Shown here: piece by piece, positions 14,814 through 24,267 of the stretch
How the letters are laid out: each line of letters opens with the position of its first letter
Position numbering within the stretch: position 1 is the first letter of the stretch
Assembly: GCA_004195025.1 (NCBI GenBank)
Contig: SGBB01000023.1
Location: 1-33,796 of the forward strand
Length of the DNA: 33,796 nt
DNA from: Candidatus Acidulidesulfobacter diazotrophicus
GTDB taxonomy: Bacteria > SZUA-79 > Acidulodesulfobacterales > Acidulodesulfobacteraceae
Reading direction: 5' to 3'
Made by a program: the position numbers and the translations under genes
The notes under the pieces: model-generated
Told to the model about the DNA's origin: nothing
What the model saw: the letters and a program-made list of their open reading frames with translations, nothing else
The model's database searches: none

Positions 14814-15749
14814 TTGAGTCAAATAAAAATAATAAATCCATATGTGGATAGAATTTCAATTTATAAAAAAATTTTTTATAAATTGAAATTTAATAAATTA
14901 ACTGGAAGATATTTTAATAACGATAAGTTAATGAGCTGGCTGGTATTAATTGGTTCAAATATAAAAGGCTATGAATTGAAAAAAAAGATTAAAAAATTTT
15001 ATAACAAGGAGAAATTTAATTTATCATATCCTAAATTTATAGAAATTGAAACAATTAATAAGTGCAACATGTCTTGCAGTTTCTGTCCGACAAACAAAAA
15101 GAATGATATTAGAAAATTTACCATTATGGATGAAAAACTTTTTAAAAAGATAATCGAAGAAATTTCATATATAGACAACGAGGTATTGGTATATTTTCAT
15201 TCTAATAATGAGCCGTTATTGGATCAAAGAATTCCTGAATTTATACAATATGCAAAAGAAAATCTTTCAAACACAAAAGCAATATTAGGAATGTCTACAA
15301 ATGGAACTTTACTTTCAGAGGAGATATTTTTAAAATTAACTCAATATCTTGATATCTTGATTATTAATAATTATAGTGAAAATATGCAACTAATAAAAAC
15401 AGTTAAAAATATATATAAACGTTACCGTTATAATGAATTTACAGCTGATATAACAATTAACCTTAGGAATGTAAAAGAGGTAATTAAAAACGTAGGAGGA
15501 AATAGTCCAAATTATAGTTACAATAAACCCATTAATATACAATGTTTATTGCCTTTTGAGCAGATGGTGATTCGCCCAGATGGTAAAATAAGTTTATGTT
15601 GCAAGGATGTTTATGGTCAATATACTTTAGGCGATATCAGATATGAAACAATATCATCAATATGGAACAATGATATCTACAATAATTTAAGAAAAAAAAT
15701 GAGATTAGGAAGAAACAATATTCAATTGTGTTCTAACTGTAATTTTTAA
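14814..15749 (+). CDS. Radical SAM protein with SPASM-like C-terminus
   Basis: A 311-residue radical SAM enzyme. The 4Fe-4S-binding motif CNMSCSFC (Cys84, Cys88, Cys91) follows FIEIETINK. SNNEPLLDQRIPEFIQYAKE and GMSTNGTLLS are typical barrel elements. The C-terminal part, CLLPFEQMVIRPDGKISLCC followed by YTLGDI and the final CSNC (306-309), is a reduced SPASM-type Cys cluster that could hold an auxiliary Fe-S centre. The first 75 residues form a basic, hydrophobic extension. Radical SAM/SPASM proteins recur in surface-glycan loci, where most are uncharacterised; sugar dehydrogenation, epimerisation or C-methylation are possible. The TTG start behind AAGGAGG is secure. It ends 22 bases before the GT9 gene. 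Confidence 0.85.
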   Translation: MSQIKIINPYVDRISIYKKIFYKLKFNKLTGRYFNNDKLMSWLVLIGSNIKGYELKKKIKKFYNKEKFNLSYPKFIEIETINKCNMSCSFCPTNKKNDIRKFTIMDEKLFKKIIEEISYIDNEVLVYFHSNNEPLLDQRIPEFIQYAKENLSNTKAILGMSTNGTLLSEEIFLKLTQYLDILIINNYSENMQLIKTVKNIYKRYRYNEFTADITINLRNVKEVIKNVGGNSPNYSYNKPINIQCLLPFEQMVIRPDGKISLCCKDVYGQYTLGDIRYETISSIWNNDIYNNLRKKMRLGRNNIQLCSNCNF

Positions 15750-15771
15750 AAATATGTTTATACCTTAATTT

Positions 15772-16980
15772 ATGTATAATTATATAAAAAAATATAAATT
15801 TCCTGTTTATAATGTAAGAAAAAAAAAATGGAAGTTTTTATTATTTTTTATTGATTTTTTTCTTTATATTTTTATTAAGAAAACTAAAAATAATAATTTT
15901 TACAGTTCCAATCTCTCACATAGTAAAAGTGTAAAAAAAATACTTCTATGCAACGGTGCCCACATAGGTGATGTGCTAATATCTGCAAATGTAATACCTT
16001 TGCTACAACATAATAACCCGAATATTGAAATTGGATTCTTAGGGGGGTCATGGTCTGTAAATGCTTTAAATGAATATGATAATATAAAACATGTTCATAT
16101 AGTTGACCATTGGATGTTAAACAGATCTAATTTATCAATTTTTAAAAAAATAAAACAATATTATAATACTAGAAAAAAAGTTATTAAAGAAATAAAAAAT
16201 ATTGGATACGACGCCGCTGTAGATATGTATTATTTTATGCCTAATAATGCTATGTTGATATGGCAGGCTGGTATTCCAATGAGGATAAGTTATGACAGCG
16301 CAGGATTTTCTTCTTTTCTTACGGATGTTGTTAAGTGGGAAGAAAAAAAACAGCACATTGTTAACTATAATTTAACTTTGTTCAAAAAACTTTCGTTTAA
16401 TTTACCTGAAAGAATTACTGCGTATAATAAATTATTTATTTCTTCTCAAGATATAAATAATATAAAAATAATATTAGATAATTTTAATATAAATTTTGGA
16501 GATTATATTGTTGTTCATCCTGGTACAGGTTTAAAAGCTAAAAAATGGATTTTTGCAAAATGGATTTCTTTAATTCAACGTTTAATTGAAAAAAAAGAAA
16601 ATATTGTTATCACTGGTTATGGTAAAAATGAATGCATTGAAACAGCCGAAATTGCATCAAAAGTTAGAGGACATGTTATAAATTTATGTGATAATATTAG
16701 TTTTCAAGATTTTGTTGCCCTTGTGTCAAAAGCAAAAGCAATTATTAGCGTTGATTCTGTAGCTTCTCATATAGGTGCAATGACAAATATTCCTACCGTT
16801 TGTATATTTAGTGGTATCCCTAATTATTTTTTTTGGTCGCCTATTGGAGAAAAAACTAAAGTGATACATTTAGATATTCCTTGTTCACCATGTTATAAAC
16901 GTGAAGGCTGTGAAAAAATGGACTGTTTGAATAATATAAACGTTAATTTAGTTATTGATACTCTTTATAATATATTATAG
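15772..16980 (+). CDS. GT9-family (heptosyltransferase-like) glycosyltransferase
   Basis: A 402-residue GT-B glycosyltransferase of the ADP-heptose:LPS heptosyltransferase family. The N-terminal domain has ILLCNGAHIGDVLISANVIP (57-76), with the GD-x-L motif. The donor domain has VHPGTGLKAKKW and SVDSVASHIGAMTNIPTVCI with the nucleotide-binding Asp/His positions. The C-terminus carries CSPCYKREGCEKMDC, a four-Cys pattern seen in many GT9 proteins. The first 52 residues are an added basic and hydrophobic segment (about 20-36), perhaps a membrane association element. The sugar is not necessarily heptose, since GT9 proteins in glycan loci vary. The gene is extremely AT-rich, unlike the GT9 genes at the right end. 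Confidence 0.85.
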   Translation: MYNYIKKYKFPVYNVRKKKWKFLLFFIDFFLYIFIKKTKNNNFYSSNLSHSKSVKKILLCNGAHIGDVLISANVIPLLQHNNPNIEIGFLGGSWSVNALNEYDNIKHVHIVDHWMLNRSNLSIFKKIKQYYNTRKKVIKEIKNIGYDAAVDMYYFMPNNAMLIWQAGIPMRISYDSAGFSSFLTDVVKWEEKKQHIVNYNLTLFKKLSFNLPERITAYNKLFISSQDINNIKIILDNFNINFGDYIVVHPGTGLKAKKWIFAKWISLIQRLIEKKENIVITGYGKNECIETAEIASKVRGHVINLCDNISFQDFVALVSKAKAIISVDSVASHIGAMTNIPTVCIFSGIPNYFFWSPIGEKTKVIHLDIPCSPCYKREGCEKMDCLNNINVNLVIDTLYNIL

Positions 16981-17014
16981 ATATATATAGCAATTTAATT
17001 ATTTATTAAAAACT

Positions 17015-17998
17015 ATGAATAATCCTAATAGTATTGAATTTAATTCACCAGTATTGTTTATAATATTTAATAGAATTGATTATGTAAAAAAAGTTTTCAA
17101 TTCTATAAAGAAAGTAAAACCTAATAAACTTTATATAGCATCAGATGGTGCTCGTACATATATAGATAATGAAAACATAACAGTCAAATACGTTAGAGAT
17201 TATGTAATTAGCAATATAGACTGGGAGTGCAAGGTATCAACGCTGTTTAAAGAAAATAATTTATCTCCAAAAAAATTTATAAGTTCTGCTATAACATGGT
17301 TTTTTGAAAATGAAGAATACGGAATCATAATTGAGGAAGATTGTTTACCGCATGAGCATTTTTTTAGATTTTGCGAAGAATTATTGATTAAATATAAAGA
17401 CGATGAGAGAATAATGATGATATCTGGTCAAAATAATGAGATAAATAGTGAAAAAAGAATTAAAGAAAGTTATTTTTTTTATAAATACACAGATATTTGG
17501 GGATGGGCTAGTTGGAGACGCTCTTGGAAATATTATGATTTAAATATGAAAGGCTGGGAGCAATTAAAGAAAAAAGGTCTTTATAGAACTGTAAGTGATA
17601 TTAAAGGTTTTCAAAAATATGTCAAATATGTATTTGATCAATTAATTGAAGACAACATAGAAACATGGGATACTCAATGGTCATATGCTTGTCTTGCAAA
17701 TAATGGACTATGTATTATTCCCGTTCATAATCTTGTATCAAATATTGGTATCTTTGGAGTAAACACTTATAGGAAAACAAAAGGACATTATATGCCAACT
17801 ATACCTATCAACTTTCCAATAATACATCCAAGTTTTGTATTTCCAGACCCTGCTTATAACGATTTTATGTATAAACATAAATTGAAAAAAATTAAGAATA
17901 GACGATTTTTTGCTAAAATTTTAAAATTTTTTGGTTTATATTGGTTTCTTAGAAAGTTTTATAAAAAGCTAATTAATTTATTAACTAAAAATCAATAA
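17015..17998 (+). CDS. HlpA-like nucleotide-diphospho-sugar transferase
   Basis: A 327-residue protein of the GT-A/GT2-like group often labelled sugar transferase or HlpA-like. SPVLFIIFNRIDYVKKVF opens the domain, YIASDGAR follows, and IIIEEDCLPHEHFFRFCEEL carries the acidic metal-binding motif. GWASWRRSWKYYD and ETWDTQWSYACL are typical later blocks. It probably adds a sugar to the lipid-linked unit on the cytoplasmic side; donor and acceptor are unknown. It starts 34 bases after the GT9 gene and ends 18 bases before the polymerase-like gene. The C-terminal 40 residues are strongly basic and may touch the membrane. Confidence 0.8.
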   Translation: MNNPNSIEFNSPVLFIIFNRIDYVKKVFNSIKKVKPNKLYIASDGARTYIDNENITVKYVRDYVISNIDWECKVSTLFKENNLSPKKFISSAITWFFENEEYGIIIEEDCLPHEHFFRFCEELLIKYKDDERIMMISGQNNEINSEKRIKESYFFYKYTDIWGWASWRRSWKYYDLNMKGWEQLKKKGLYRTVSDIKGFQKYVKYVFDQLIEDNIETWDTQWSYACLANNGLCIIPVHNLVSNIGIFGVNTYRKTKGHYMPTIPINFPIIHPSFVFPDPAYNDFMYKHKLKKIKNRRFFAKILKFFGLYWFLRKFYKKLINLLTKNQ

Positions 17999-18016
17999 TA
18001 AGTTTATTGATGAATC

Positions 18017-19075
18017 ATGTATAAAAAAATTGATAAAACATCTTTTATATTTATAATTGTTGGCATCGCATTATTTCTAATAACGGCATTAGGTCCAATA
18101 AAAGGTGATTTCTTAGGCTTAGTTCCATTTATTAGGTATTATGTCCACAGAAATAAAATTAGATTGCTTGTTGAACCCTCTTTTTGGGTAATTGTTTTTA
18201 TTTCTGTTTTTATTTCTAAATATATAACTATAAGTTCAGTCAGATTGTTGATAATTTTTTACGGTATATTAGGGGTATTTTTAAATCTTTATGCGATTAG
18301 AAAACTTTCGTATTTTCCAATATTAGCTCTAATAGTATATATTGGAGTTTCGTATAATTTACACCAGCTCCAAGAAGCTAGAGAAGGCATAGCTTCGGCG
18401 ATATTTATGCTGGCTATTCCAGATATAGTTAATAAAAAAAATAAATCATATTTATTAAAAACTGTCCTTGCTACATTATTTCATTATTCAGCATTTGTAA
18501 TGATATTTGCATATTTTGTTAACCCAAAAAAAACTAAAATCTTTGAATCTTTATTTTATTTAATTTTACCTTTTATAGGAATAGAATTTTATTTTATGAA
18601 TATTGGTAAATTAATAATAATGCATATTTTACCGTATCTTCCAATATTTATTCAAAGTAAATTAAATTCCTATATATTAGCTTTTAAGTTTCATAAATAT
18701 AATAATTTTGATATGCATGGTATTACTATTTTAGGTTTTATTGTCATATATTATTTTTTTTTGCTAAATATTAAAAAAATAAAAAAGCCTTTAGATAAAG
18801 TTTTAGTAAAGTTGTTAGGTTGGTTAATTTTTATCTTTTTTACATTTGCTTTTTTACCTGTAATATCAGGAAGAATGATAACTCAATTTGGATTTGGAGC
18901 TATAGTAATTTTATTATGGCCTGAATTAGCATATATAATCAAAGAAAAAAAAATTGCATATGCATTGGTTATTTTGTATTCCGTTCTTATTTTTATAGAT
19001 TATGCAATAATAGGTAAAAATGGGAGTCAATATAACCTACATTCTATAATGGCATATTTCAAAAATGCTTTATAA
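18017..19075 (+). CDS. EpsG-family polysaccharide polymerase-like membrane protein
   Basis: A 352-residue integral membrane protein with roughly nine to eleven hydrophobic segments. The block LHQLQEAREGIASAIFMLAI followed by TLFHYSAFVMIFAYF matches the conserved centre of EpsG proteins, where a Gln/Arg-rich turn precedes a helix and an FH-S pair. EpsG proteins act as Wzy-type polymerases, joining lipid-linked repeat units on the periplasmic face. It overlaps the following GT4 gene by 11 bases. It is the last of the extremely AT-rich genes. A second polymerase or ligase candidate is encoded at 22781-24205 on the other strand. Confidence 0.78.
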   Translation: MYKKIDKTSFIFIIVGIALFLITALGPIKGDFLGLVPFIRYYVHRNKIRLLVEPSFWVIVFISVFISKYITISSVRLLIIFYGILGVFLNLYAIRKLSYFPILALIVYIGVSYNLHQLQEAREGIASAIFMLAIPDIVNKKNKSYLLKTVLATLFHYSAFVMIFAYFVNPKKTKIFESLFYLILPFIGIEFYFMNIGKLIIMHILPYLPIFIQSKLNSYILAFKFHKYNNFDMHGITILGFIVIYYFFLLNIKKIKKPLDKVLVKLLGWLIFIFFTFAFLPVISGRMITQFGFGAIVILLWPELAYIIKEKKIAYALVILYSVLIFIDYAIIGKNGSQYNLHSIMAYFKNAL

Positions 19076-20189
19076 ATTTAATATATACATAGACGGTCTT
19101 TTCTTTAAAGGTTCGGGTATCGGCAGATATTACGAATCTTTGGTTAAAGAAATGTCTTTAAAAGGCATTAAAATATATACCTGTGTGCCGATTTGGTTAA
19201 AAGACGATTTTGAAGAATGTTTTAAAAATTATAGAAATATTGAAGCAATATATGTAAATTATTCAAAGTATTCTTTGAAAGGCTTCGCTATGCAGTCGGC
19301 TATACTTATAAAACTAGAAAAAAAAGTCGATTTATTTTTTTATCCGCATATCAATCTGCCTATGTACATTCCCAAAAATACAATTATTACAGTGCATGAC
19401 TTGACGCAGTTTACTAAGTTTTGGGATAGGAATGTTTTTAAAAAAAAATATTATAAATTTATTTTTGAAAGGGCGATAAACCAATGTAAAGGAATTATAG
19501 TAATTTCAGAGGCTACTAAAAAAGACCTTATTAAGTTTGATAAAACTGTGGAATCTAAAATAAAAGTTATTTATGAATTCATAGATGATAAATTCATTAA
19601 ATCAGGTATGATTGGCAGTTTTCAAAGCAAGCCGTTAATTACCTGCAATTATATACTTTTTATCGGTAATAGAAAAAAACATAAAAATTTAGAAAGACTT
19701 ATATATGCCTTTAATAAAATAAAAAATCAATTAAAATATAAATTGGTTATTACCGGCAGCAAGGATAAAAATAATGGATTAAAAGACGGTATAGATTTAT
19801 TAATCCAAAAATTAGGTTTGAGAAATGAAATTATCGAATTAATATCGCCTGACGATAAAACTATAATTAATTTATATAAAAATGCTCAATTGTTCGTGTT
19901 ACCTTCATTATATGAAGGTTTTGGACTGCCGCCCTTAGAAGCTATGGCTTGCGGATGCCCGGTAGCGGTTTCCGATTTGTCTGTTTTAAAAGAAGTCTGC
20001 GGAGATGCCGCGATTTATTTTAATTCCGAATCGGAAGAAGATATGGCGGCGAAAATAATTAATATTTGTGAAGATAATGAATTAAGACAATCCCTTATAT
20101 CAAAAGGTAAAGAAAGATTAAAATTTTTTGATAAAAATAATATAATTGAAGAGTATTTGAAATATTTTAAAGCTATTAATTTTGAATAA
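19065..20189 (+). CDS. GT4-family glycosyltransferase
   Basis: A 374-residue GT-B glycosyltransferase. The N-terminal domain opens NIYIDGLFFKGSGIGRYYES, the glycine-rich loop of this family, and TVHDLTQFTKFWDR follows. The donor domain has LFIGNRKKHKNLERLI and the catalytic E-x7-E in EGFGLPPLE (284-292), then GCPVAVSDLSVLKEVCGDAA. This pattern is common among mannosyl- and rhamnosyltransferases of O-antigen loci, but the donor cannot be fixed. ATG 19065 lies inside the end of the EpsG-like gene, so the two are coupled. From here on base composition becomes less AT-rich than in the preceding 11 kb. Confidence 0.88.
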   Translation: MLYKFNIYIDGLFFKGSGIGRYYESLVKEMSLKGIKIYTCVPIWLKDDFEECFKNYRNIEAIYVNYSKYSLKGFAMQSAILIKLEKKVDLFFYPHINLPMYIPKNTIITVHDLTQFTKFWDRNVFKKKYYKFIFERAINQCKGIIVISEATKKDLIKFDKTVESKIKVIYEFIDDKFIKSGMIGSFQSKPLITCNYILFIGNRKKHKNLERLIYAFNKIKNQLKYKLVITGSKDKNNGLKDGIDLLIQKLGLRNEIIELISPDDKTIINLYKNAQLFVLPSLYEGFGLPPLEAMACGCPVAVSDLSVLKEVCGDAAIYFNSESEEDMAAKIINICEDNELRQSLISKGKERLKFFDKNNIIEEYLKYFKAINFE

Positions 20190-20216
20190 TTATAAATAAT
20201 ATAGGTTAATTTATAA

Positions 20217-21332
20217 ATGAAAATAGCCCTGGTGCATGATTGGTTCAATGAATACGCAGGCTCTGAACGTGTTGTGGAACAAATTTTAGAATGTTATCCT
20301 GAAGCCGATGTTTTTAGCATTGTTAATTTTTTACCTAAAGAGCAACAGTTTTTTTTAAAAAATAAAAAAATCCATACTTCATTTATACAAAATCTTCCTT
20401 TTGCAAGAAAGGCATTTAGAAAATATTTATTATTAATGCCGTTTGCAGTAGAACAGTTTGATTTAACGGATTACGATTTAGTTATATCAAGTTCGCACGC
20501 TTTTGCAAAAGGCGTAATTACGCATTCCAATCAACTTCATATAAGTTATGTACATACGCCAATTCGTTATGCTTGGGATTTTCAATTTCAATATTTGAAA
20601 AATTCTAACTTAGAACAGGGACTTAAAAGTATAATTGCAAAATATATGTTGCATAAAATCAGGTTATGGGATTATAGAACGGCTAACGGAGTTGATTTTT
20701 TTATAGCAAATTCAAAATATGTTTCTTTAAGAATTTGGAAGACGTATAGAAGAGAATCCGAAGTTATTTATCCGCCGGTAAACATTGATGTTTATAATTC
20801 CAATTCTAAAAAAGATAATTTTTATTTAACGGTATCAAGAATGGTTCCCTACAAAAGAGTTGACTTAGTTGTAAAGGCATTTTCTCAAATGCCCGACAAA
20901 AAACTTGTTGTAATAGGCGATGGTCCAGAATTAAATAATGTAAGGAAGTTAGCTGCTAAAAATATCGAAATTTTAGGATACCAAACTTCTTCTATTGTTA
21001 AAGAATATATGGAAAAAGCTAAATGTTTCGTATTTGCCGCAGAAGAGGATTTTGGGATAGTTTCTGTAGAGGCTCAAGCTTGCGGTACTCCTGTTATAGC
21101 TTATGGAAGGGGGGGCGCAACAGAATCTGTTATTAACAATGAAACAGGCATATTCTTTAAAAATCAAAATGTTGAAGATATAATCAATGCCGTCAAATAT
21201 TTCGAAATAAATTATGAGAATTTCAATCCTATAAATATAAGACGTACCGTTGAAAGATTTAGTGTAAATAATTTTAAAAAAAAGTTTAAGAACTTTGTTG
21301 ACTTAAAATTTAAAGAAAAATTTAATTTTTGA
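20217..21332 (+). CDS. GT4-family glycosyltransferase, WbaZ-like
   Basis: A 371-residue GT-B glycosyltransferase. MKIALVHDWFNEYAGSERVV and SSSHAFAKGV are typical of a GT4 subgroup that often neighbours WbaP-type initiating transferases. HISYVHTPIRYAWDFQFQYL, IANSKYVSLRIWKTY and VIYPPVN follow. The donor domain has SRMVPYKRVDLVV and the E-x7-E pair Glu277/Glu285 in EEDFGIVSVEAQACGTPVIA. It sits only three bases before the initiating transferase gene, so it may add the second sugar. The WbaZ likeness is by overall pattern; the specific linkage is unknown. Confidence 0.85.
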   Translation: MKIALVHDWFNEYAGSERVVEQILECYPEADVFSIVNFLPKEQQFFLKNKKIHTSFIQNLPFARKAFRKYLLLMPFAVEQFDLTDYDLVISSSHAFAKGVITHSNQLHISYVHTPIRYAWDFQFQYLKNSNLEQGLKSIIAKYMLHKIRLWDYRTANGVDFFIANSKYVSLRIWKTYRRESEVIYPPVNIDVYNSNSKKDNFYLTVSRMVPYKRVDLVVKAFSQMPDKKLVVIGDGPELNNVRKLAAKNIEILGYQTSSIVKEYMEKAKCFVFAAEEDFGIVSVEAQACGTPVIAYGRGGATESVINNETGIFFKNQNVEDIINAVKYFEINYENFNPINIRRTVERFSVNNFKKKFKNFVDLKFKEKFNF

Positions 21333-21335
21333 ATT

Positions 21336-22784
21336 ATGGTAAAGTATAAAAATACATTCTTAATTCTATCTTTAATATTAACCGACCTCCTTGTTTTCTT
21401 TGCGTCTTTTACTGCGGCGATTTATATACGAATTTTGATTTCTTTTGTTTATCCTCGGCTGCCGCAATTTAATCCGCATATCGGCATGTTAGTCGATAAA
21501 GTATGGTGGATGCCTTTTATATTGATTTTTTTTATTAATTACGAAGGGCTTTACGTTAGAAGGCTGCCTTACTGGGAAGAAGCAAAAGAGCTGATAAAGG
21601 CTATTATACTTTTTGGTATTTTAAGCTATGCAATTGTATCTATAGCAAAATTGAGCGACAGCGTTTCAAGGCTTGTTGTAGGAATGACCGCACTATTTTT
21701 ATTTTTTGCAATTCCGTTTATAAGATTATGGGCAAAGAGATTTCTTTATAAGTTGGGATTATGGAAAGAAAATACGATAATTATAGGAACTGGCGAGATT
21801 GCCGTTATTGCGGCCGAAGGTTTAGGTAAAGAAGATTATTTAGGATATAACGTTATCGGTTTTTTAGACGACGATATAGAAAAAGCAAGTAAAGAAATTA
21901 GTATAGGGTGCAGAAAATATAAGATTTTCGGAAGCGTTAAGTATTTAAAAAAGTTTATCGGCACAATGCACATTTCCACGGTAATTATCGCACAGCCGTC
22001 TTTTTCTAAGGAAAAATTAGCAGAATTTGTAGCGACGATTCAAAAAAATGCTAAAAATATAATAATTATACCTGATTTAAGAGGTATGCCTTTATTTAAT
22101 TCGGAAATGAATTATCTTATCGCAAATCATTTAATTTTTTTAAACACTAAAAATAATTTAAAATTCTCTTTTAATATTTTCATAAAAAGAGTGTTTGACA
22201 TTATAGTCTCTATTCTGTTATTCCCTTTAATCTTACTGGCTATTATAATTATAGGTATATTAATTAAAATTGATTCAAAAGGACCTGTTTTTTATTCTCA
22301 TAAAAGAATAGGTAAAAACGGCAAAATTATCGGTGTTTATAAGTTCAGGAGCATGTATAAGGATGCCGACGACAGATTAAAAGAAATACTTAAATACGAT
22401 GAAAATGCACGAAAAGAATGGGGCACATATTTTAAACTAAAAAACGACCCCAGAATTACAAAAGTCGGCAATTTTTTGAGAAAAACTTCTTTAGACGAAC
22501 TGCCGCAAATATTTAACGTTTTTAAAGGCGATATGAGTCTTGTAGGTCCTAGACCGGTTTTAAAAAAAGAAATCGACGAATATTATAGGGAAAATTCGCA
22601 ATATTACTTAATGGTTAAGCCAGGGATTACCGGTTTATGGCAGGTGAGCGGAAGAAACGATACGAGTTATGATTTCAGAGTAAAATTAGATACATGGTAT
22701 GTAGTAAACTGGTCTTTATGGTTAGATATCATAATATTATTTAAAACCTTTAAGGCTGTTATAAGAAAAGAAGGGTCGTATTAG
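21336..22784 (+). CDS. wbaP: Undecaprenyl-phosphate sugar phosphotransferase (WbaP type)
   Basis: A 482-residue membrane enzyme that starts repeat-unit synthesis by transferring a hexose-1-phosphate, usually Gal or Glc, to undecaprenyl phosphate. The N-terminal part has four or five hydrophobic segments (within 7-35, 56-72, 85-105, 112-130), then a soluble Rossmann-like domain with IIIGTGEIAVIAA (148-160). The C-terminal transferase domain begins near 281 with a membrane segment (about 287-312) and has KFRSM (336-340), the catalytic SLDELPQIFNVFKGDMSLVG with Asp387-Glu388, GPRP (404-407) and KPGITGLWQVSGR. The length is typical of WbaP/WcaJ enzymes. Its stop overlaps the stop of the convergent minus-strand gene by four bases. 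Confidence 0.93.
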   Translation: MVKYKNTFLILSLILTDLLVFFASFTAAIYIRILISFVYPRLPQFNPHIGMLVDKVWWMPFILIFFINYEGLYVRRLPYWEEAKELIKAIILFGILSYAIVSIAKLSDSVSRLVVGMTALFLFFAIPFIRLWAKRFLYKLGLWKENTIIIGTGEIAVIAAEGLGKEDYLGYNVIGFLDDDIEKASKEISIGCRKYKIFGSVKYLKKFIGTMHISTVIIAQPSFSKEKLAEFVATIQKNAKNIIIIPDLRGMPLFNSEMNYLIANHLIFLNTKNNLKFSFNIFIKRVFDIIVSILLFPLILLAIIIIGILIKIDSKGPVFYSHKRIGKNGKIIGVYKFRSMYKDADDRLKEILKYDENARKEWGTYFKLKNDPRITKVGNFLRKTSLDELPQIFNVFKGDMSLVGPRPVLKKEIDEYYRENSQYYLMVKPGITGLWQVSGRNDTSYDFRVKLDTWYVVNWSLWLDIIILFKTFKAVIRKEGSY

Positions 22785-24205
22785 TTTATTTTACTTTGAT
22801 TGGTTTTATTATATGCAATTAAAACTATGAAAGCGGGTATCACAGCATAGATATTATACAGTGAATTAAAATTATCGAACATAAACATAGCCGGAAGTGT
22901 AGCAAATATAGTTAAGACATAGGCGTAGAAGTAAAATTGGCTTTCCGGAATTACGGTGAATAATTTTAAAAGCAATTTCCATATATATATAAATAAAGCC
23001 AAAAAAAATACTAAAGAAATAATGCCGTTGTATAAAATAATCTGCAAATAAGTATTATCGAATAAGAATAGAGACGGTTTTAAATGAAGAAGTTCTGGAA
23101 TATTAGGTCTCCAAGGCGCTACTTTTGCTAACCCGTATTCTATGATTCCGTGACCAAAAAATAAATTGAATATATTGCCGTTTAATATAAATTTATCCGC
23201 CATAAATTGCCATTCGTGAAGTCGTTCATAAAGACTAGTTGAACTATTAATAGCCTTGTTTCCATGTATATGTATAAAAACAATAAACAATATTAATAAA
23301 ACAGTAAAAGCCAAATTTATTGCGGGCAATGTATATATGATGAATTTATAAATTTTATTTTTATTGCCGTATTTTTTATAAAAATATATTAGCAATATAG
23401 AAAAGATTGCTAAAGTTAAGCCGAGATAGTCAGTTCTAAGATATGTCCAGTATATGGTAGCTATCGTCGCCAATAATCCGACAACCAAAATAATTTTGGC
23501 AGGTATTTTTGTTTTAAAGAATAATAATATTGAAAGCATTATTACCGCAATACTTACACAATAAGTATTGTTGATAAAAATAATGACCGTGTGTCCAAAT
23601 CTTCCGATAATATTAAAGTTTAATAATGGAAGAATATTCTTATCGTAAATTTCGTTATAAAAATGTTGTCCTATATTTAATAGCAGGATAATCGGCGACA
23701 GGCTTAATAAAACGATGAACCATAGTTTGAATAATTTTTTGGAAAGAATTTCGTCATAATAGCTATTCTGACCGTCTTTGTCGCTGCTTATTTTTAGCGA
23801 CGAAACTAAAAGTATCACTACCGGAAGATTATAAAACCTATAAAACAAATAAACCGAATATTTTAAAGGGTATCCAAGGTAAAGTTTATCGAAGATAATC
23901 GATATAAAGCCGTAGCATATATATGCAATATATATAATTATCAGTTTTTTGTCATAGTTTATTTTTAGCGATAATCCAAAAAAAGCAAGCGATAATATTA
24001 CTACGATTACTAAGGATTTAAAGTACAATATGCTTAAATGAAGCGGTTTATGATAAATCAGTAGCAAAAAATCTACAAAAAATGTATTATAAATAATTAA
24101 AAACAGAAGTCCTATAACTAAAACGTAAAGCGATAAAGACAGTATTTTAAAGGATTTTTTTTCGACTGATTCGTTAGTTTTCATTGTTTGCAGAAATTTT
24201 AACAT
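22781..24205 (-). CDS. O-antigen ligase/Wzy polymerase-family membrane protein
   Basis: A 474-residue integral membrane protein with about twelve hydrophobic segments. The large loop near the C-terminus containing LYERLHEWQFMADKFILNG, LFFGHGIIEYG and DNTYLQIILYNGIISLVFFL fits the O-antigen ligase/polymerase (Wzy_C) family. It may polymerise repeat units, or ligate the finished glycan to lipid A-core as WaaL does; the two cannot be separated by eye. It is the only minus-strand gene between two plus-strand runs, ending in a four-base overlap with wbaP and facing flippase 2 across a 62-base gap. I start at ATG 24205; ATG 24184 (residue 8) is an alternative, and neither has a strong Shine-Dalgarno. 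Confidence 0.8.
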   Translation of the reverse strand: MLKFLQTMKTNESVEKKSFKILSLSLYVLVIGLLFLIIYNTFFVDFLLLIYHKPLHLSILYFKSLVIVVILSLAFFGLSLKINYDKKLIIIYIAYICYGFISIIFDKLYLGYPLKYSVYLFYRFYNLPVVILLVSSLKISSDKDGQNSYYDEILSKKLFKLWFIVLLSLSPIILLLNIGQHFYNEIYDKNILPLLNFNIIGRFGHTVIIFINNTYCVSIAVIMLSILLFFKTKIPAKIILVVGLLATIATIYWTYLRTDYLGLTLAIFSILLIYFYKKYGNKNKIYKFIIYTLPAINLAFTVLLILFIVFIHIHGNKAINSSTSLYERLHEWQFMADKFILNGNIFNLFFGHGIIEYGLAKVAPWRPNIPELLHLKPSLFLFDNTYLQIILYNGIISLVFFLALFIYIWKLLLKLFTVIPESQFYFYAYVLTIFATLPAMFMFDNFNSLYNIYAVIPAFIVLIAYNKTNQSKIN

Positions 24206-24267
24206 ATATATATTGAATTTGCAAATAAAAAGCTTGTTAATTAAAGCCTTTATGATTATTTAAATAA

